Counted from the first letter of the stretch, positions 25,736-35,583 are shown. The stretch: DNA of 64,000 nucleotides from Clostridia bacterium (GCA_017524725.1 JAFXUZ010000100.1:1-64000), one strand, 5' to 3'. Notes: generated by a model not told the origin, from the letters alone. Translations and numbers: made by a program.

Positions 25736-28237
25736 ATGAAAAAGGTTCTGGCACTTGCTGCGGCGTCCTGCCTGATGGTGGGGACCGTATCCGGACTGGC
25801 TGAAGGCTTTACGCCCGCGCCGTCCTATGATGTGGGCGAGCGTACATTCTATGCGGGAACTGTTAACCTGGAAGCGGCTCCCGTGGGCGGCGGCAGCATC
25901 ACCACCGATATCTATGCCGGTGAAGAAGGCAAGGATTACACCGATGAAAAGATGTACACCTTCAATGACTTCACCAGCGCCCTGACTTCCAGTATGAACT
26001 GGGACGTGCTGAGCTGGGAGACCAGTGATGACAGTGCCATCACCGACTACATTATCACCGGTTTCTACGGCTTCCACATGAACAGCGACAAGACCGGTTA
26101 CTCCATTACCCCCGAAGCCGCGGCTGAAATGCCCGTGGACGTGACCGCGGAATATGTCGGTCAGTACGGCATCAAGGAAGGCGAGACCGGCAAGGCCTGG
26201 CGTATTGCCCTGAATCCGGATCTGTGCTTTAATGACGGCACTAAGGTGACTGCTGACGATTATGTATATTCCATGCAGCAGCAGCTCAACCCCAAGATCC
26301 TCAACCGCCGCGCGGACTCCTGGTATGACGGCACGTTCTCCATCGTGAACGCGAAGAATTACCTGTACGCCGGCAAGACCACGTACGATGCCATCCCGGA
26401 CACTGCGGAGAACCTGCTGAGCGCCGGCACCGAAGTGTATCTGGATATGTCCTTCTGGGGCATCGTGGGCGCGCCTGATGCGGATGGCAATCCTGCTCCT
26501 CAGTATGTGTCCATCGCCGATGAGACTCTGTACCGTGACGCCGCCGTGGAAGAGGGCAAGGCTGAAGACTGGGTCTCTGCCAAGTACCTGTTCGACAACT
26601 ATCTGGCGGCCGGTGCTCCTTATGAGAGCTATCAGGGCGATTACCTGAAGGTCGCCAACGCTGCCAAGGACGTGACCTGGGAAGACGTCGGCCTGAAGAA
26701 GATCGATGATTACACCATCGACTTTGTGCTCGAGGCCGCCGTGGCCGAGCCTGCTTTCTACGTTCCCTACAATCTGAGCGGCAACTTCCTGGTCAAGAAG
26801 GACCTTTACGAAGCCTGCAAGACCTTCTACAAGGAAGGCGCCCAGGTGGAAACCGAAGAAGAAGCGGACGAAGTGAAGAGTGACTACTGCCGTTCCCTCG
26901 AAAAGACTGTTTCCTACGGCCCCTACATGCTCACCAGCTTCCAGCTGGACAAGGAATACACCCTGAGCCGCAACGAGAACTGGTTCGGCTATCATGACGG
27001 CAAACATCTGGGCCAGTACCAGACTGACGCCATCGTGGTTTCTGTCATCGCCGACCATGCCACCCAGCTGCTCGCCTTCGAAAAGGGCGAAGTGGACGGC
27101 GTCGGCCTGCAGAGCGAGGACATGGACAAGTATGCTTCCAGCAAATACATCCATTACACTCCCCAGAGCTACACCACCAAGCTGACCTGGAACACCGACT
27201 ATGCCAAACTGGTCGAGCATGGCACCAACAGCCAGATCCTTGTGATCGACGAATTCCGCAAGGGCTTCGCTTTCGCTCTGGATGCCAATGACTTCGCCAC
27301 CTCCTATACCGCGGCCGGTACCGCCGGTTTCGGCATGCTGAACTACATGTACTGCTACAATCCCTTCACCGGTGAAGCCTACCGTGACAGCGTACCCGCC
27401 AAGAAGGCGCTGGTGGAACTGTTCGGCATGGAATACGGCGAGGGCAAGGATTACGCCACCCTGGACGAAGCTTATGAAGCCATGACCGGCTACAACATGG
27501 ATTACGCCAGGGAACTGATGGCCGTGGCCGCCGACAAGGCGATCGAAGCGGGCATCTGGGACGGCGAAGCTGCCATCACGCTGGATATCCGCGTGTACAA
27601 CAGCGACGAGATCTACAACAAGATGTACAACTACTTCAAGACCCAGCTGACCGAGGCCGTGAAGGGCACCAAGTTCGAGGGCAAGATCGACATGACCATG
27701 ACCCCCGACGCGGATTACTATGAGACCAACTACTCCGGCGGCGCGGACATGATCTTCACCACCTGGGGCGGCGCGGCCATGGATCCCTTCGGCGTCTTTG
27801 CCCGCTGCTACTGCGACGCCTCCGACGGCAGCGGCAACCAGATGGAATACGGCTATGACACCTCCAAGATCATGGTGACCTATGACTTCGGCGGCGAGAT
27901 CGGCGAAGTGACCGACACCCTGCAGCACTGGGCCATGTGGGCCAACAATGCCACCGCCGATGTGCCCGTCATCTTCGAAAAGCTGGGCGCCTTCGCTGAT
28001 TATGCCTACAGCACCCGCTGCGAAGTCGTGGCCGGCGTTGAGCATGCCTTCCTGAACTGGTTCACCACCACCTCTCTGTACTACCGCAACGTGGCTTCCC
28101 TGACCTCCCAGAAGGTCAACTGGGCCAGCGATACCTACCTGAACGTGATCGGCTTCGGCGGCCTTGAGTATTACACCTACAACTATGATGACGCTGCCTG
28201 GGCTGACTACATTGCCAATAACACCCTGGTGTACTGA
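25736..28237 (+). CDS. Peptide ABC transporter substrate-binding protein, system 2 (SBP family 5)
   Basis: An 833-residue SBP family 5 protein, larger than the usual 500-600. Family signs are WRIALNPDLCFNDGTKVTADDYVYSMQQQLNP near residues 157-190 and SYGPYMLTSFQLDKEYTLSRNENWFGY near 390-420. The signal sequence MKKVLALAAASCLMV has a Cys at residue 12, probably too early for a lipobox, and then GLAEG for type I cleavage, so its anchoring is uncertain. AGGAGG lies ten bases before ATG. Codon bias suggests very high expression. It heads the operon encoding an unusual permease and ATPase set. Confidence 0.92.
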   Translation: MKKVLALAAASCLMVGTVSGLAEGFTPAPSYDVGERTFYAGTVNLEAAPVGGGSITTDIYAGEEGKDYTDEKMYTFNDFTSALTSSMNWDVLSWETSDDSAITDYIITGFYGFHMNSDKTGYSITPEAAAEMPVDVTAEYVGQYGIKEGETGKAWRIALNPDLCFNDGTKVTADDYVYSMQQQLNPKILNRRADSWYDGTFSIVNAKNYLYAGKTTYDAIPDTAENLLSAGTEVYLDMSFWGIVGAPDADGNPAPQYVSIADETLYRDAAVEEGKAEDWVSAKYLFDNYLAAGAPYESYQGDYLKVANAAKDVTWEDVGLKKIDDYTIDFVLEAAVAEPAFYVPYNLSGNFLVKKDLYEACKTFYKEGAQVETEEEADEVKSDYCRSLEKTVSYGPYMLTSFQLDKEYTLSRNENWFGYHDGKHLGQYQTDAIVVSVIADHATQLLAFEKGEVDGVGLQSEDMDKYASSKYIHYTPQSYTTKLTWNTDYAKLVEHGTNSQILVIDEFRKGFAFALDANDFATSYTAAGTAGFGMLNYMYCYNPFTGEAYRDSVPAKKALVELFGMEYGEGKDYATLDEAYEAMTGYNMDYARELMAVAADKAIEAGIWDGEAAITLDIRVYNSDEIYNKMYNYFKTQLTEAVKGTKFEGKIDMTMTPDADYYETNYSGGADMIFTTWGGAAMDPFGVFARCYCDASDGSGNQMEYGYDTSKIMVTYDFGGEIGEVTDTLQHWAMWANNATADVPVIFEKLGAFADYAYSTRCEVVAGVEHAFLNWFTTTSLYYRNVASLTSQKVNWASDTYLNVIGFGGLEYYTYNYDDAAWADYIANNTLVY

Positions 28238-28274
28238 TCCGGATCCGTCCTGATCGGCTGCGCCGATGAAGAGC

Positions 28275-28303
28275 GCGGGCATGGGGGCCCTCCCCATGCC
28301 CGC
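28275..28303 (+). terminator. Intercistronic hairpin after binding-protein gene 2
   Basis: GC-rich stem GCGGGCATGGGG/CCCCATGCCCGC followed by a pyrimidine-rich but not pure-U stretch. It could attenuate transcription into the permease genes or protect the upstream message. Confidence 0.6.
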
Positions 28304-28437
28304 TGCTCCTTCTTATTCTCCTGCGCCCTTTATGCTCCTTTTTATGACTGCTCCTGCCGCCCTCCGCTGAATCCGGTGTGCGGTCGGGAAAGCGTTCCGC
28401 ACCGCGCGGAGGCAGTATCAAGATAGCGGAGGTCTAT

Positions 28438-28446
28438 ATGGCATGA
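28438..28446 (+). promoter_or_regulatory. Two-codon mini-ORF overlapping the DppB-like start
   Basis: ATG GCA TGA (28438-28446) sits five bases after GGAGG, and its stop overlaps ATG 28443 of the permease gene. Ribosomes may terminate and restart here, which could tune permease translation. Confidence 0.3.
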
Positions 28447-29405
28447 CCAAGTATGTCGTCAAAAGAATTCTCTTCATGTTCCTGACAATGTTTGTGATCA
28501 CGGTCATGTGCTTTGTCCTGATCAAACTGCTGCCGCTGCCGGCAGTGCGCGAAATGGGCCGTGACATCAACCTGGTGCTGGCCAAGCGTGAAAAAATGGG
28601 CTATAACAAGCCCATCATGGTGCAGTTCTTCCTGTACCTAAAGAGCATATTTACCGAATGGGACTGGGGTGTCGGCGAGCAGATGTATGAGGGTCTCGGC
28701 ATCTGGGACGTGATGATGCAGAAACTTCCCTACACGATCGTCGTCAACCTCTACTCCATACTGCTTTCGATCCCGCTGGGACTTGGACTCGGAATTTACG
28801 CTGCGCTGAAAAAGAACAAATGGCAGGATGCGGTGATTTCCACCATGGTCATGGTGTTCATTTCGGTGCCAAGCTATGTATATGCTTTTTTGGTCCAATA
28901 TATCTTCTGTTTCAAGCTGAACTGGTTCCCACTGCAATTGGCCTCCCTTTCACAGGCGGGTTCCCTGGTAAGCGGAAAGATGTTTGTATCCATGGTACCC
29001 GCCATCATGAGCCTTTCCTTCGGCTCCATCGCAGGGTTCACTCGCTATACCCGGGCTGAGCTTTCCGAAGTTTTGACCGGTGATTATATGCTGCTGGCCC
29101 GAACAAAGGGACTCACCAAGGCACAGGCCATTTCCCGCCATGCGCTGCGCAATGCGATGGTGGTCATTCTGCCGATGATCATCGGTGAGTTCATCGGCAT
29201 CCTGGGCGGCTCCATGATCATCGAAAATATCTTCGGTATCCCCGGCATCGGCAATCTTTATGTCAATTCCATCAATGTACGCGACTATAACTTCTTCATG
29301 GCGCTGAATATCTTTTATACCCTGATCGGGTTGGTATCCGGCATCGTGATCGATATCAGCTACGGATTTATTGATCCGCGGATCAGAATGGGGTCGAAGA
29401 AATGA
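28443..29405 (+). CDS. Peptide ABC transporter permease DppB/OppB-like, system 2
   Basis: A 320-residue peptide-family permease with six membrane helices. The EAA-type loop includes DYMLLARTKGLTKAQAISRHALRNAMV near residue 215. It has a normal length and, unlike its operon partners, no large insertion. Its stop overlaps the start of the DppC-like gene by four bases (ATGA). It forms the channel with that gene's product. Confidence 0.93.
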   Translation: MTKYVVKRILFMFLTMFVITVMCFVLIKLLPLPAVREMGRDINLVLAKREKMGYNKPIMVQFFLYLKSIFTEWDWGVGEQMYEGLGIWDVMMQKLPYTIVVNLYSILLSIPLGLGLGIYAALKKNKWQDAVISTMVMVFISVPSYVYAFLVQYIFCFKLNWFPLQLASLSQAGSLVSGKMFVSMVPAIMSLSFGSIAGFTRYTRAELSEVLTGDYMLLARTKGLTKAQAISRHALRNAMVVILPMIIGEFIGILGGSMIIENIFGIPGIGNLYVNSINVRDYNFFMALNIFYTLIGLVSGIVIDISYGFIDPRIRMGSKK

Positions 29406-30949
29406 TGGAAGAAAAAATGAATCGCGATATCCCTAAGATCGCAAAGGAAAAATTCGCTTTTGTTAAGCGGACGGATCGGATCCACGATGAAAGACTGCAG
29501 ACCAAGGCCGTCGGATACCTGGGCGACGCCTGGAACCGCTTCCGCACCAATAAGAGCGCCGTGGTGGCTTTCATCCTGATCCTGGTGCTGCTTTTGTTCG
29601 CGCTGATCGTTCCCGTGGTCTCCAATTACACCATCACCTTCAGGGACGGTTATTACAAGACCGTTTTACCCAAAGCCGGCATTTTCAAAAACAGCGGTTT
29701 CTGGGACGGTGGCAAGCGTGAGACCCAGAACGAGGCCGGCTACCTTTACCTGAACGCTATAGGCGCGGAGAACGGAAAATCCGCGGTGATGAAGGAGTAT
29801 GGATCCTTCAACGACTCCACAGGTGCCAGGTTCTATGACCTGCGCATCGATTCCTACAATTCCGTTGGGTATGTATATGTCAATCTGAGCGACGCGGAAT
29901 ACAAGGCGTTGATGGAATACCAGGACAAATCCGGCATTCAGGTCTTTTATCCCCTGGCGGCCACCCACAGCAAGCATTTTGTTCTCGGCAACGACGGGGC
30001 TAATTTCTGGTACAAATTGGCAAATGAGAGCCAGGGCAATTCAGGCGCGCCGGTATTGGACGAGAACGGTCATTATATCAACAATTACCTTTTCAGCGAT
30101 GACCCTGAGAAGGCAGGCTACACCGGGAGCCGGATCGCAGGAGACGGTGAAAACGGCGTGTGGTACACCTACGCCCAAAAGAACCAGACCGGATACAAGG
30201 CCCGCGTGGATTATGACGAATACTTCTTTTACAGGAACGGGTTCCATGCATCCTTTCTGTTCGGCACCAACCAGTACGGGCAGGACATCCTGACATGCCT
30301 TGCGGTGGGCGCCCGCTTCTCCCTGATCCTGGCTATCTGCGTTGCCACCATCAACTTCTGCCTGGGCATCATCTACGGCTCCATTGAGGGTTATTACGGC
30401 GGTGCGGTGGACATGATCATGGAGCGCATCTCCGATATCCTGGCCAGCGTACCCTTCATGGTGGTGGCGACCCTCTTCCAGCTGCATCTGGCCAGCAAGG
30501 TGGGGCCGGTGGTATCGCTCCTGTTCGCATTCATCATGACCGGCTGGGTCGGCACCGCTGCCAGGGTACGCACCCAGTTCTACCGTTTCAAAGGCCAGGA
30601 ATATGTGCTTGCGGCCCGTACCCTGGGTGCTTCCGACAGGCGCATCATTTTCAAGCATATTTTCCCCAATTCCCTGGGAACCATCGTGACCGGAGCAGTC
30701 ATGACCATCCCCGGGGTCATCTTCTCGGAATCCATGCTCAGCTACCTGCACATCATCAACCTGGACACCTCCTCCACAGTGACCTCCATCGGCACCATGC
30801 TGGCCAACGGGAACGGTTACCTGAATACGTTTCCCCATATCATCATGTTCCCGGCAATCTTCATCGCCATACTGGAGATCTCCTTCAACCTGTTCGGCAA
30901 CGGCCTGCGCGATGCGCTGAATCCTTCACTGAGAGGAGCGGATAACTGA
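29402..30949 (+). CDS. Peptide ABC transporter permease DppC/OppC-like with extracytoplasmic insert, system 2
   Basis: A 515-residue permease; the family norm is about 300. A charged N-terminal tail precedes membrane helix 1 (about residues 48-70). About 215 residues then separate it from the landmark FGTNQYGQDIL (about 288), after which the core, with EAA loop ARTLGASDRRIIFKHIFPN, is normal. By topology the insert lies outside the cell. It is rich in Tyr, Asn and Gly (for example GYLYLNAIG, GYVYVNLSD) and looks beta-structured, with no obvious similarity to the three-repeat insert of the system 1 permease. The start overlaps the upstream stop and the stop overlaps the next start by one base. 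Confidence 0.92.
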   Translation: MMEEKMNRDIPKIAKEKFAFVKRTDRIHDERLQTKAVGYLGDAWNRFRTNKSAVVAFILILVLLLFALIVPVVSNYTITFRDGYYKTVLPKAGIFKNSGFWDGGKRETQNEAGYLYLNAIGAENGKSAVMKEYGSFNDSTGARFYDLRIDSYNSVGYVYVNLSDAEYKALMEYQDKSGIQVFYPLAATHSKHFVLGNDGANFWYKLANESQGNSGAPVLDENGHYINNYLFSDDPEKAGYTGSRIAGDGENGVWYTYAQKNQTGYKARVDYDEYFFYRNGFHASFLFGTNQYGQDILTCLAVGARFSLILAICVATINFCLGIIYGSIEGYYGGAVDMIMERISDILASVPFMVVATLFQLHLASKVGPVVSLLFAFIMTGWVGTAARVRTQFYRFKGQEYVLAARTLGASDRRIIFKHIFPNSLGTIVTGAVMTIPGVIFSESMLSYLHIINLDTSSTVTSIGTMLANGNGYLNTFPHIIMFPAIFIAILEISFNLFGNGLRDALNPSLRGADN

Positions 30950-33117
30950 TGGCAAAGCTGGAAGTAAAGCATTTGACGATTTCCTTCCGCACGACCAACG
31001 GCGCTGTCCGTGCCGTGCGCGATATTTCCTTTGACCTGCAGGAGGGTGAAACACTGGCCATCGCGGGTGAGAGCGGCAGCGGTAAATCCGTGACCACCCG
31101 CGCCGTGATGGGCATCCTGGCTGGCAACGCCATGGTGGACGGCGGCGAGATCATCTATGACGGCAAGGACCTTCTGAAGATCCCGGAGGAGGAGTTCCAT
31201 AACCTGCGCGGTCATAAGCTGGCCATGGTCTTTCAGGACCCCCTTTCCGCCCTGAACCCGGTGATGCGCATCGGAAAACAGCTGACCGAGGCCATGCTCC
31301 TGAACAACAAGGAGCGCCGGAGGGACGGGAGGGTTTCCTTCAACAAGACCCTCAAGACCCTTGAGGAAAAAATGACCGCAGCGGGCGGGATCGACAATGT
31401 TTCGGGCAAGGTAAAGGAATTTGACGATTTTGTGAAGATCTCCGTCAAGGAGGAATTCGCATACAAAGAGGCCACGGAGGCGATCGTTGAGGCGATGGAT
31501 GGCGCGGAAGAGGTGGAAAGCGCCCTTCTCAAGCGCAATGACAAGGACGTGAGGGATGCCTGCGGACGGATCGCCCATGCCCTGAAGCGTGTGTACAATC
31601 CCTATACCTTCCGGGAGGGCAGCGGGGAGATCCAAACCTTCATCACGCGTTTCATGAACTACAAAAAGAACTATGCATACAGGGACCAGAAGGACATGGA
31701 GATCCTTCTCGCAGAATTCCGGGAGTCCATGAACGAAGTTCTGAATGCCGAAATGCCCAATTTCTTCTGCATAGGCTATTCCATGAAGCAGGGGAAGACC
31801 TTTGATCCATCCAGGGAACCGGTCCGCGAGATCAATGACAAAGCCCGTAAAAATCTGGATGAGGGATTCATGCTCTCATTCCTGAAGGATGTAGAAAAGG
31901 GACTTGCCTGCTCCGAAAAACAGTCTCTGGAGGGGAAGAAAAAGGCAGTAGAGGCTTTAAAGGCCGCACTTAACGTGTTTCGGACAGAAACACTGGATCG
32001 GGGCCGGTGCATCGAGGCACTGAAGACCTCGGCGACGGCGGTGGAAAGCTCTATCGATCCCCTGCAATTGGATAAGGACAGTCAGGCTTATGTGTACCGC
32101 AGCGGCATCGAGGCACTGCTGGACAGGTATTTCAGGGGCTTCAGGCAGAATCCCAGGGAAAAGGCCCGCTTTGCCAAGGATACTGAAAAATTCGAACGGG
32201 AAAAGGAAAAGGGCAAGGTGCCTCCATCCGTCATCCCGATGAACCTGATCGATGTGGATGCGGCAAAGGAAAGCATCGTAAGACAGGCGGATTCACTGAG
32301 GGTCCATTTTGAGGAACAGATTGCCGCCGGGCCCCGGGGAAACTATTCCGTCAGGGCGGTGGAGATGATCGACTACCTGAAGGCTCGAGCGGAGGATTAT
32401 GCTTTCGAACTGTCCAAGGGTATGGCAAGGCACCGTGCCATCGAGTTGATGAAGGAAGTGGGAATCCCGGAACCTCACAAGCGGTTCCGCCAATATCCCT
32501 TTGAGTTTTCCGGCGGCATGCGTCAGCGTATCGTCATTGCCATTGCTCTTTCCGCCAATCCCGATATCCTGATTTGCGACGAGCCAACGACCGCCCTTGA
32601 TGTAACGATCCAGGCCCAGATCCTTGAATTGATCAATCGTCTTAAACGGGAGCGCAGGCTATCTGTCATCTTCATTACTCACGATCTTGGTGTGGTCGCC
32701 AATATGGCCGACAAGATCGCCATCATGTATGCCGGAAAGATCGTGGAATTCGGCACTGCCGACGATGTATTCTACGACCCTCGGCATCCCTACACCTGGG
32801 CGCTGCTCTCGTCCATGCCCGATCTGGAGACAAAGGAAAAGCTGGAAGCCATTCCGGGTACCCCGCCGGACATGATCCTGCCGCCCAAAGGTGATGCATT
32901 TGCCGCCCGAAACAAGTATGCGATGCAGATCGACTTTGAGGAACAGCCCCCGGCCTTCAGGGTGTCGGATACTCATTGGGCTGCGACCTGGCTAATGCAT
33001 CCGGATGCTCCCGAAGTGGCCCCCCCGGCTATCGTAACGGAGAGGATCCGCCGCATGCAGAAGCAGCAAAAAGACCGCGAAGCCGGACAGGTGATGAAAG
33101 GAGGCGCCGAAGCATGA
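30949..33117 (+). CDS. Peptide ABC transporter ATPase DppD-like with ~370-residue internal insert, system 2
   Basis: A 722-residue ATPase; OppD/DppD is usually about 330-350. The catalytic elements are all present: Walker A GESGSGKS (about 39-46), Q-loop MVFQDPLSALNP (about 92), signature FSGGMRQR (about 520), Walker B ILICDEPTTALD (about 541) and H-loop ITHDLGVV. Between the Q-loop segment and the helix before the signature lies a charged, mostly helical insert of about 370 residues (about 120-488), in frame and without stops. The C-terminal OppD/F motif keeps its framework, but all four cysteine positions are Asp, Asn, Asp and Thr. ATP binding and hydrolysis should be intact. The insert is at the helical-subdomain position, which faces the permeases. 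Confidence 0.93.
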   Translation: MAKLEVKHLTISFRTTNGAVRAVRDISFDLQEGETLAIAGESGSGKSVTTRAVMGILAGNAMVDGGEIIYDGKDLLKIPEEEFHNLRGHKLAMVFQDPLSALNPVMRIGKQLTEAMLLNNKERRRDGRVSFNKTLKTLEEKMTAAGGIDNVSGKVKEFDDFVKISVKEEFAYKEATEAIVEAMDGAEEVESALLKRNDKDVRDACGRIAHALKRVYNPYTFREGSGEIQTFITRFMNYKKNYAYRDQKDMEILLAEFRESMNEVLNAEMPNFFCIGYSMKQGKTFDPSREPVREINDKARKNLDEGFMLSFLKDVEKGLACSEKQSLEGKKKAVEALKAALNVFRTETLDRGRCIEALKTSATAVESSIDPLQLDKDSQAYVYRSGIEALLDRYFRGFRQNPREKARFAKDTEKFEREKEKGKVPPSVIPMNLIDVDAAKESIVRQADSLRVHFEEQIAAGPRGNYSVRAVEMIDYLKARAEDYAFELSKGMARHRAIELMKEVGIPEPHKRFRQYPFEFSGGMRQRIVIAIALSANPDILICDEPTTALDVTIQAQILELINRLKRERRLSVIFITHDLGVVANMADKIAIMYAGKIVEFGTADDVFYDPRHPYTWALLSSMPDLETKEKLEAIPGTPPDMILPPKGDAFAARNKYAMQIDFEEQPPAFRVSDTHWAATWLMHPDAPEVAPPAIVTERIRRMQKQQKDREAGQVMKGGAEA

Positions 33118-35579
33118 AAGCAGCCAAACGAATTGCCACGGCGCTGAGGATCATCGGCTGGCTGATGGTGGCGGTCTCGTTGGGTGTGACCATCTATGCC
33201 GCCGCCACCAGTTCCGGCCCCTGGGGGAACATGTCAGGCGCTATCGGGAAATACGGCGGAAGTACCACGATCCTGGACAGGGTGAATTTTGACGGAAAGT
33301 TCTACAGCGCCCTGAACGATGCCGCTGTCACGCGGTCAATGCAGTCGAACCTTCGCACGGAACGGGTGCGCACCATATTCGCTTCCTGGGGGAAAAGGCT
33401 TGGATCCCTTGAGAACCAGTACATCCAGGGCAAGGTGGATGCCTTCTATACCGGGGCAGACAGCATCACTCCCGAAGAAGCGGAAGCCTATCTGACTTTT
33501 TACGGTCAAATGGAAAGCGGGGAAGAAAGCCGCCTTTTGAAGGAAGCCTTCGAATATCTGGACGGACTTTCCAAACCGGCGGCGGGTAAGGGTAAACTGG
33601 CTAAACTGCAGGCTGCTTCGGTGGAACCTGAAGTAAAAGCTGTGTATGATACCATGAGCGCCGAAAAGGGTGAAGCGGCAGGAACGTACCTTGAGTTTGT
33701 GGAGACAGTTGTGGCCATGGTCCGCGAGGACATCGATGCGGGAAAGGCTGTAACTGACGTGAAAGCCTATGTAAAGGCCCTGGATATGGATCGGTTTTCC
33801 CTGGTACTGGCCAGGATCCGTGAGCAGGAGAGAAATGCGGCCGAAGATATTCGGGAATCCTATGCCGCTGTGATGGAAAAGGCGGCGGCAGGCGAAGGTT
33901 TTACGGTGAAAACGTATTATGAGGACCTGTACGCATCCCTGCTTTCGCGTTACTCCGAGGAGATTCCACCCAGCAAGGATGTTTTCCTCACTACCACTGC
34001 GGCTCTTTTGAGCGATGCGGAGTTTGACGGCTCCGTCAACTCGCTGATGAAGGCGGTCCGCGCTGCCGACAACAAGGAATCGGAAAACCGAAGCGACAGC
34101 ACCATGAATACCTTTGCTGCATCCGTGGTAGCGATCTCCGACCAAAACAACGAGTTGGGGATATTCCGCTTCCTCTGGTTCCTGGCTGCCAACATCATTT
34201 GGGTATGGGTTATTGCGATCCTTCTGATCGTTGCAGCTTTGGTGATCGACAAGATCGTCAACAAGATCACCCTGGCCAGGCTGGAAAATGCCGGGATCCA
34301 GGAGGACGAGGATATCCTGCTTCGGGTCAACCACCTCAAGCAATACTTCCGCAGCGGGGATTATATCAACAAAGCGGTGGATGACGTCAGCTTCTACATC
34401 AAAAAAGGCGAGGTATTCGGCCTGGTGGGTGAGTCCGGATGCGGCAAGACCACGACGGGACGGACAATCATCAACCTGTATGATCCGACAGAAGGCGATG
34501 TCTATTTCCAGGGCCTGCGCATCTCCTCCACCCAGAACGGATTGCCGGTGTTGATCCGCAGCCTTAAAAACGACTTCCGCAACGAAACGGAAAAGCTGGA
34601 AGCCCAGATGAAAGACGCCGCTGCCAGGGATCCTTCCTCTGCCGATCGTCTGAAGGCGGAATTCGAACGCCGCGTCGCCGGGATGAAGCAGGAATTGAAA
34701 ACACGGATCCGCGATGCACGGACCAATGCCCTGGAGTCGTCGGTGGAAAAGAGCAAATGTGTCGAAAAATACCGGGAGAAGCGCAAGGCCGAATTGACCG
34801 AGGAATATGAAGCTGAAATCAAGGGCCTTTCGGGAACAGCCGCCGAGGAACGAAAAGCCCGCTATGAAATGGACATGAAGGTCGCTTCCCGCGACAACAT
34901 CATGACCAAAATGCAGATGATCTTCCAGGACCCCATCGCGTCGATCAATCCCCGAATGACGGTTCGTGAGATCATCGCCGAGGGCCTTAAGATCCGCGGT
35001 ATCAAGGACGAAAAATACATCGATGAGAAAGTGTATGAGGTATTGGACCTGGTGGGCCTGGTTCGAGAGCACGCCGATCGTTACCCGCACGAATTCTCCG
35101 GCGGCCAGCGACAGCGCATCGGTATTGCCAGGGCTATCGTACTCCAGCCGGACCTGATCATTGCCGATGAACCGATCTCAGCGCTGGACGTATCCATCCA
35201 GGCCCAGGTCATCAATCTGCTCAATGATCTGAGGGACAAGATGGGCCTTACCATCATGTTCATTGCCCACAACCTGTCCGTGGTCAAATATTTTTCAGAC
35301 CGAATCGGTGTGATGTATTACGGCCACCTGGTGGAATTGACCACCTCCGACGAATTGTTCTCACATCCCCTGCACCCTTACACCCGTTCCCTTCTTTCTG
35401 CCATTCCCTACCCGGATCCCCATTATGAAAAGAACCGCCAGCGCATCGAGTACAATCCCGCCAAGGCCCACGATTACAGTAAGGAACAGCCGACCCTGCG
35501 GGAGATCGTACCCGGTCATTGGGTAAGGTGCAATAGCGCCGAGGAGGAACAGTACCAAAGGCAATTGGGCCTGAAGTAA
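33114..35579 (+). CDS. Peptide ABC transporter ATPase DppF-like with membrane-anchored extracytoplasmic N-terminus, system 2
   Basis: An 821-residue ATPase; OppF/DppF is usually about 320-340. The N-terminus has a membrane helix (about 10-30), about 320 residues of mainly helical sequence that would be outside the cell, and a second membrane helix (about 350-380). The ABC domain begins near 397, with Walker A GESGCGKT (439), Q-loop [12 protein letters not shown] (603), signature FSGGQRQR (661), Walker [13 protein letters not shown] and H-loop IAHNLSVV. A charged helical insert of about 125 residues (476-599) separates Walker A from the Q-loop. The cysteine cluster at the C-terminus is mostly deleted. 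ATG 33114 overlaps the preceding stop (ATGA); a longer in-frame reading would overlap that gene. Confidence 0.92.
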   Translation: MKAAKRIATALRIIGWLMVAVSLGVTIYAAATSSGPWGNMSGAIGKYGGSTTILDRVNFDGKFYSALNDAAVTRSMQSNLRTERVRTIFASWGKRLGSLENQYIQGKVDAFYTGADSITPEEAEAYLTFYGQMESGEESRLLKEAFEYLDGLSKPAAGKGKLAKLQAASVEPEVKAVYDTMSAEKGEAAGTYLEFVETVVAMVREDIDAGKAVTDVKAYVKALDMDRFSLVLARIREQERNAAEDIRESYAAVMEKAAAGEGFTVKTYYEDLYASLLSRYSEEIPPSKDVFLTTTAALLSDAEFDGSVNSLMKAVRAADNKESENRSDSTMNTFAASVVAISDQNNELGIFRFLWFLAANIIWVWVIAILLIVAALVIDKIVNKITLARLENAGIQEDEDILLRVNHLKQYFRSGDYINKAVDDVSFYIKKGEVFGLVGESGCGKTTTGRTIINLYDPTEGDVYFQGLRISSTQNGLPVLIRSLKNDFRNETEKLEAQMKDAAARDPSSADRLKAEFERRVAGMKQELKTRIRDARTNALESSVEKSKCVEKYREKRKAELTEEYEAEIKGLSGTAAEERKARYEMDMKVASRDNIMTKMQMIFQDPIASINPRMTVREIIAEGLKIRGIKDEKYIDEKVYEVLDLVGLVREHADRYPHEFSGGQRQRIGIARAIVLQPDLIIADEPISALDVSIQAQVINLLNDLRDKMGLTIMFIAHNLSVVKYFSDRIGVMYYGHLVELTTSDELFSHPLHPYTRSLLSAIPYPDPHYEKNRQRIEYNPAKAHDYSKEQPTLREIVPGHWVRCNSAEEEQYQRQLGLK

Positions 35580-35583
35580 AGGT

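Noticed and set aside
25709..28297. 862-codon minus-strand open frame over binding protein 2
   Set aside because: Antisense shadow of a strongly codon-biased plus-strand gene.
30949..35579. The oversized ATPase genes considered as assembly chimeras or frameshifted fusions
   Set aside because: Frames are clean, start/stop overlaps (ATGA, TGATG) are typical of an intact operon, and the ABC motifs occur in the right order around the inserts.
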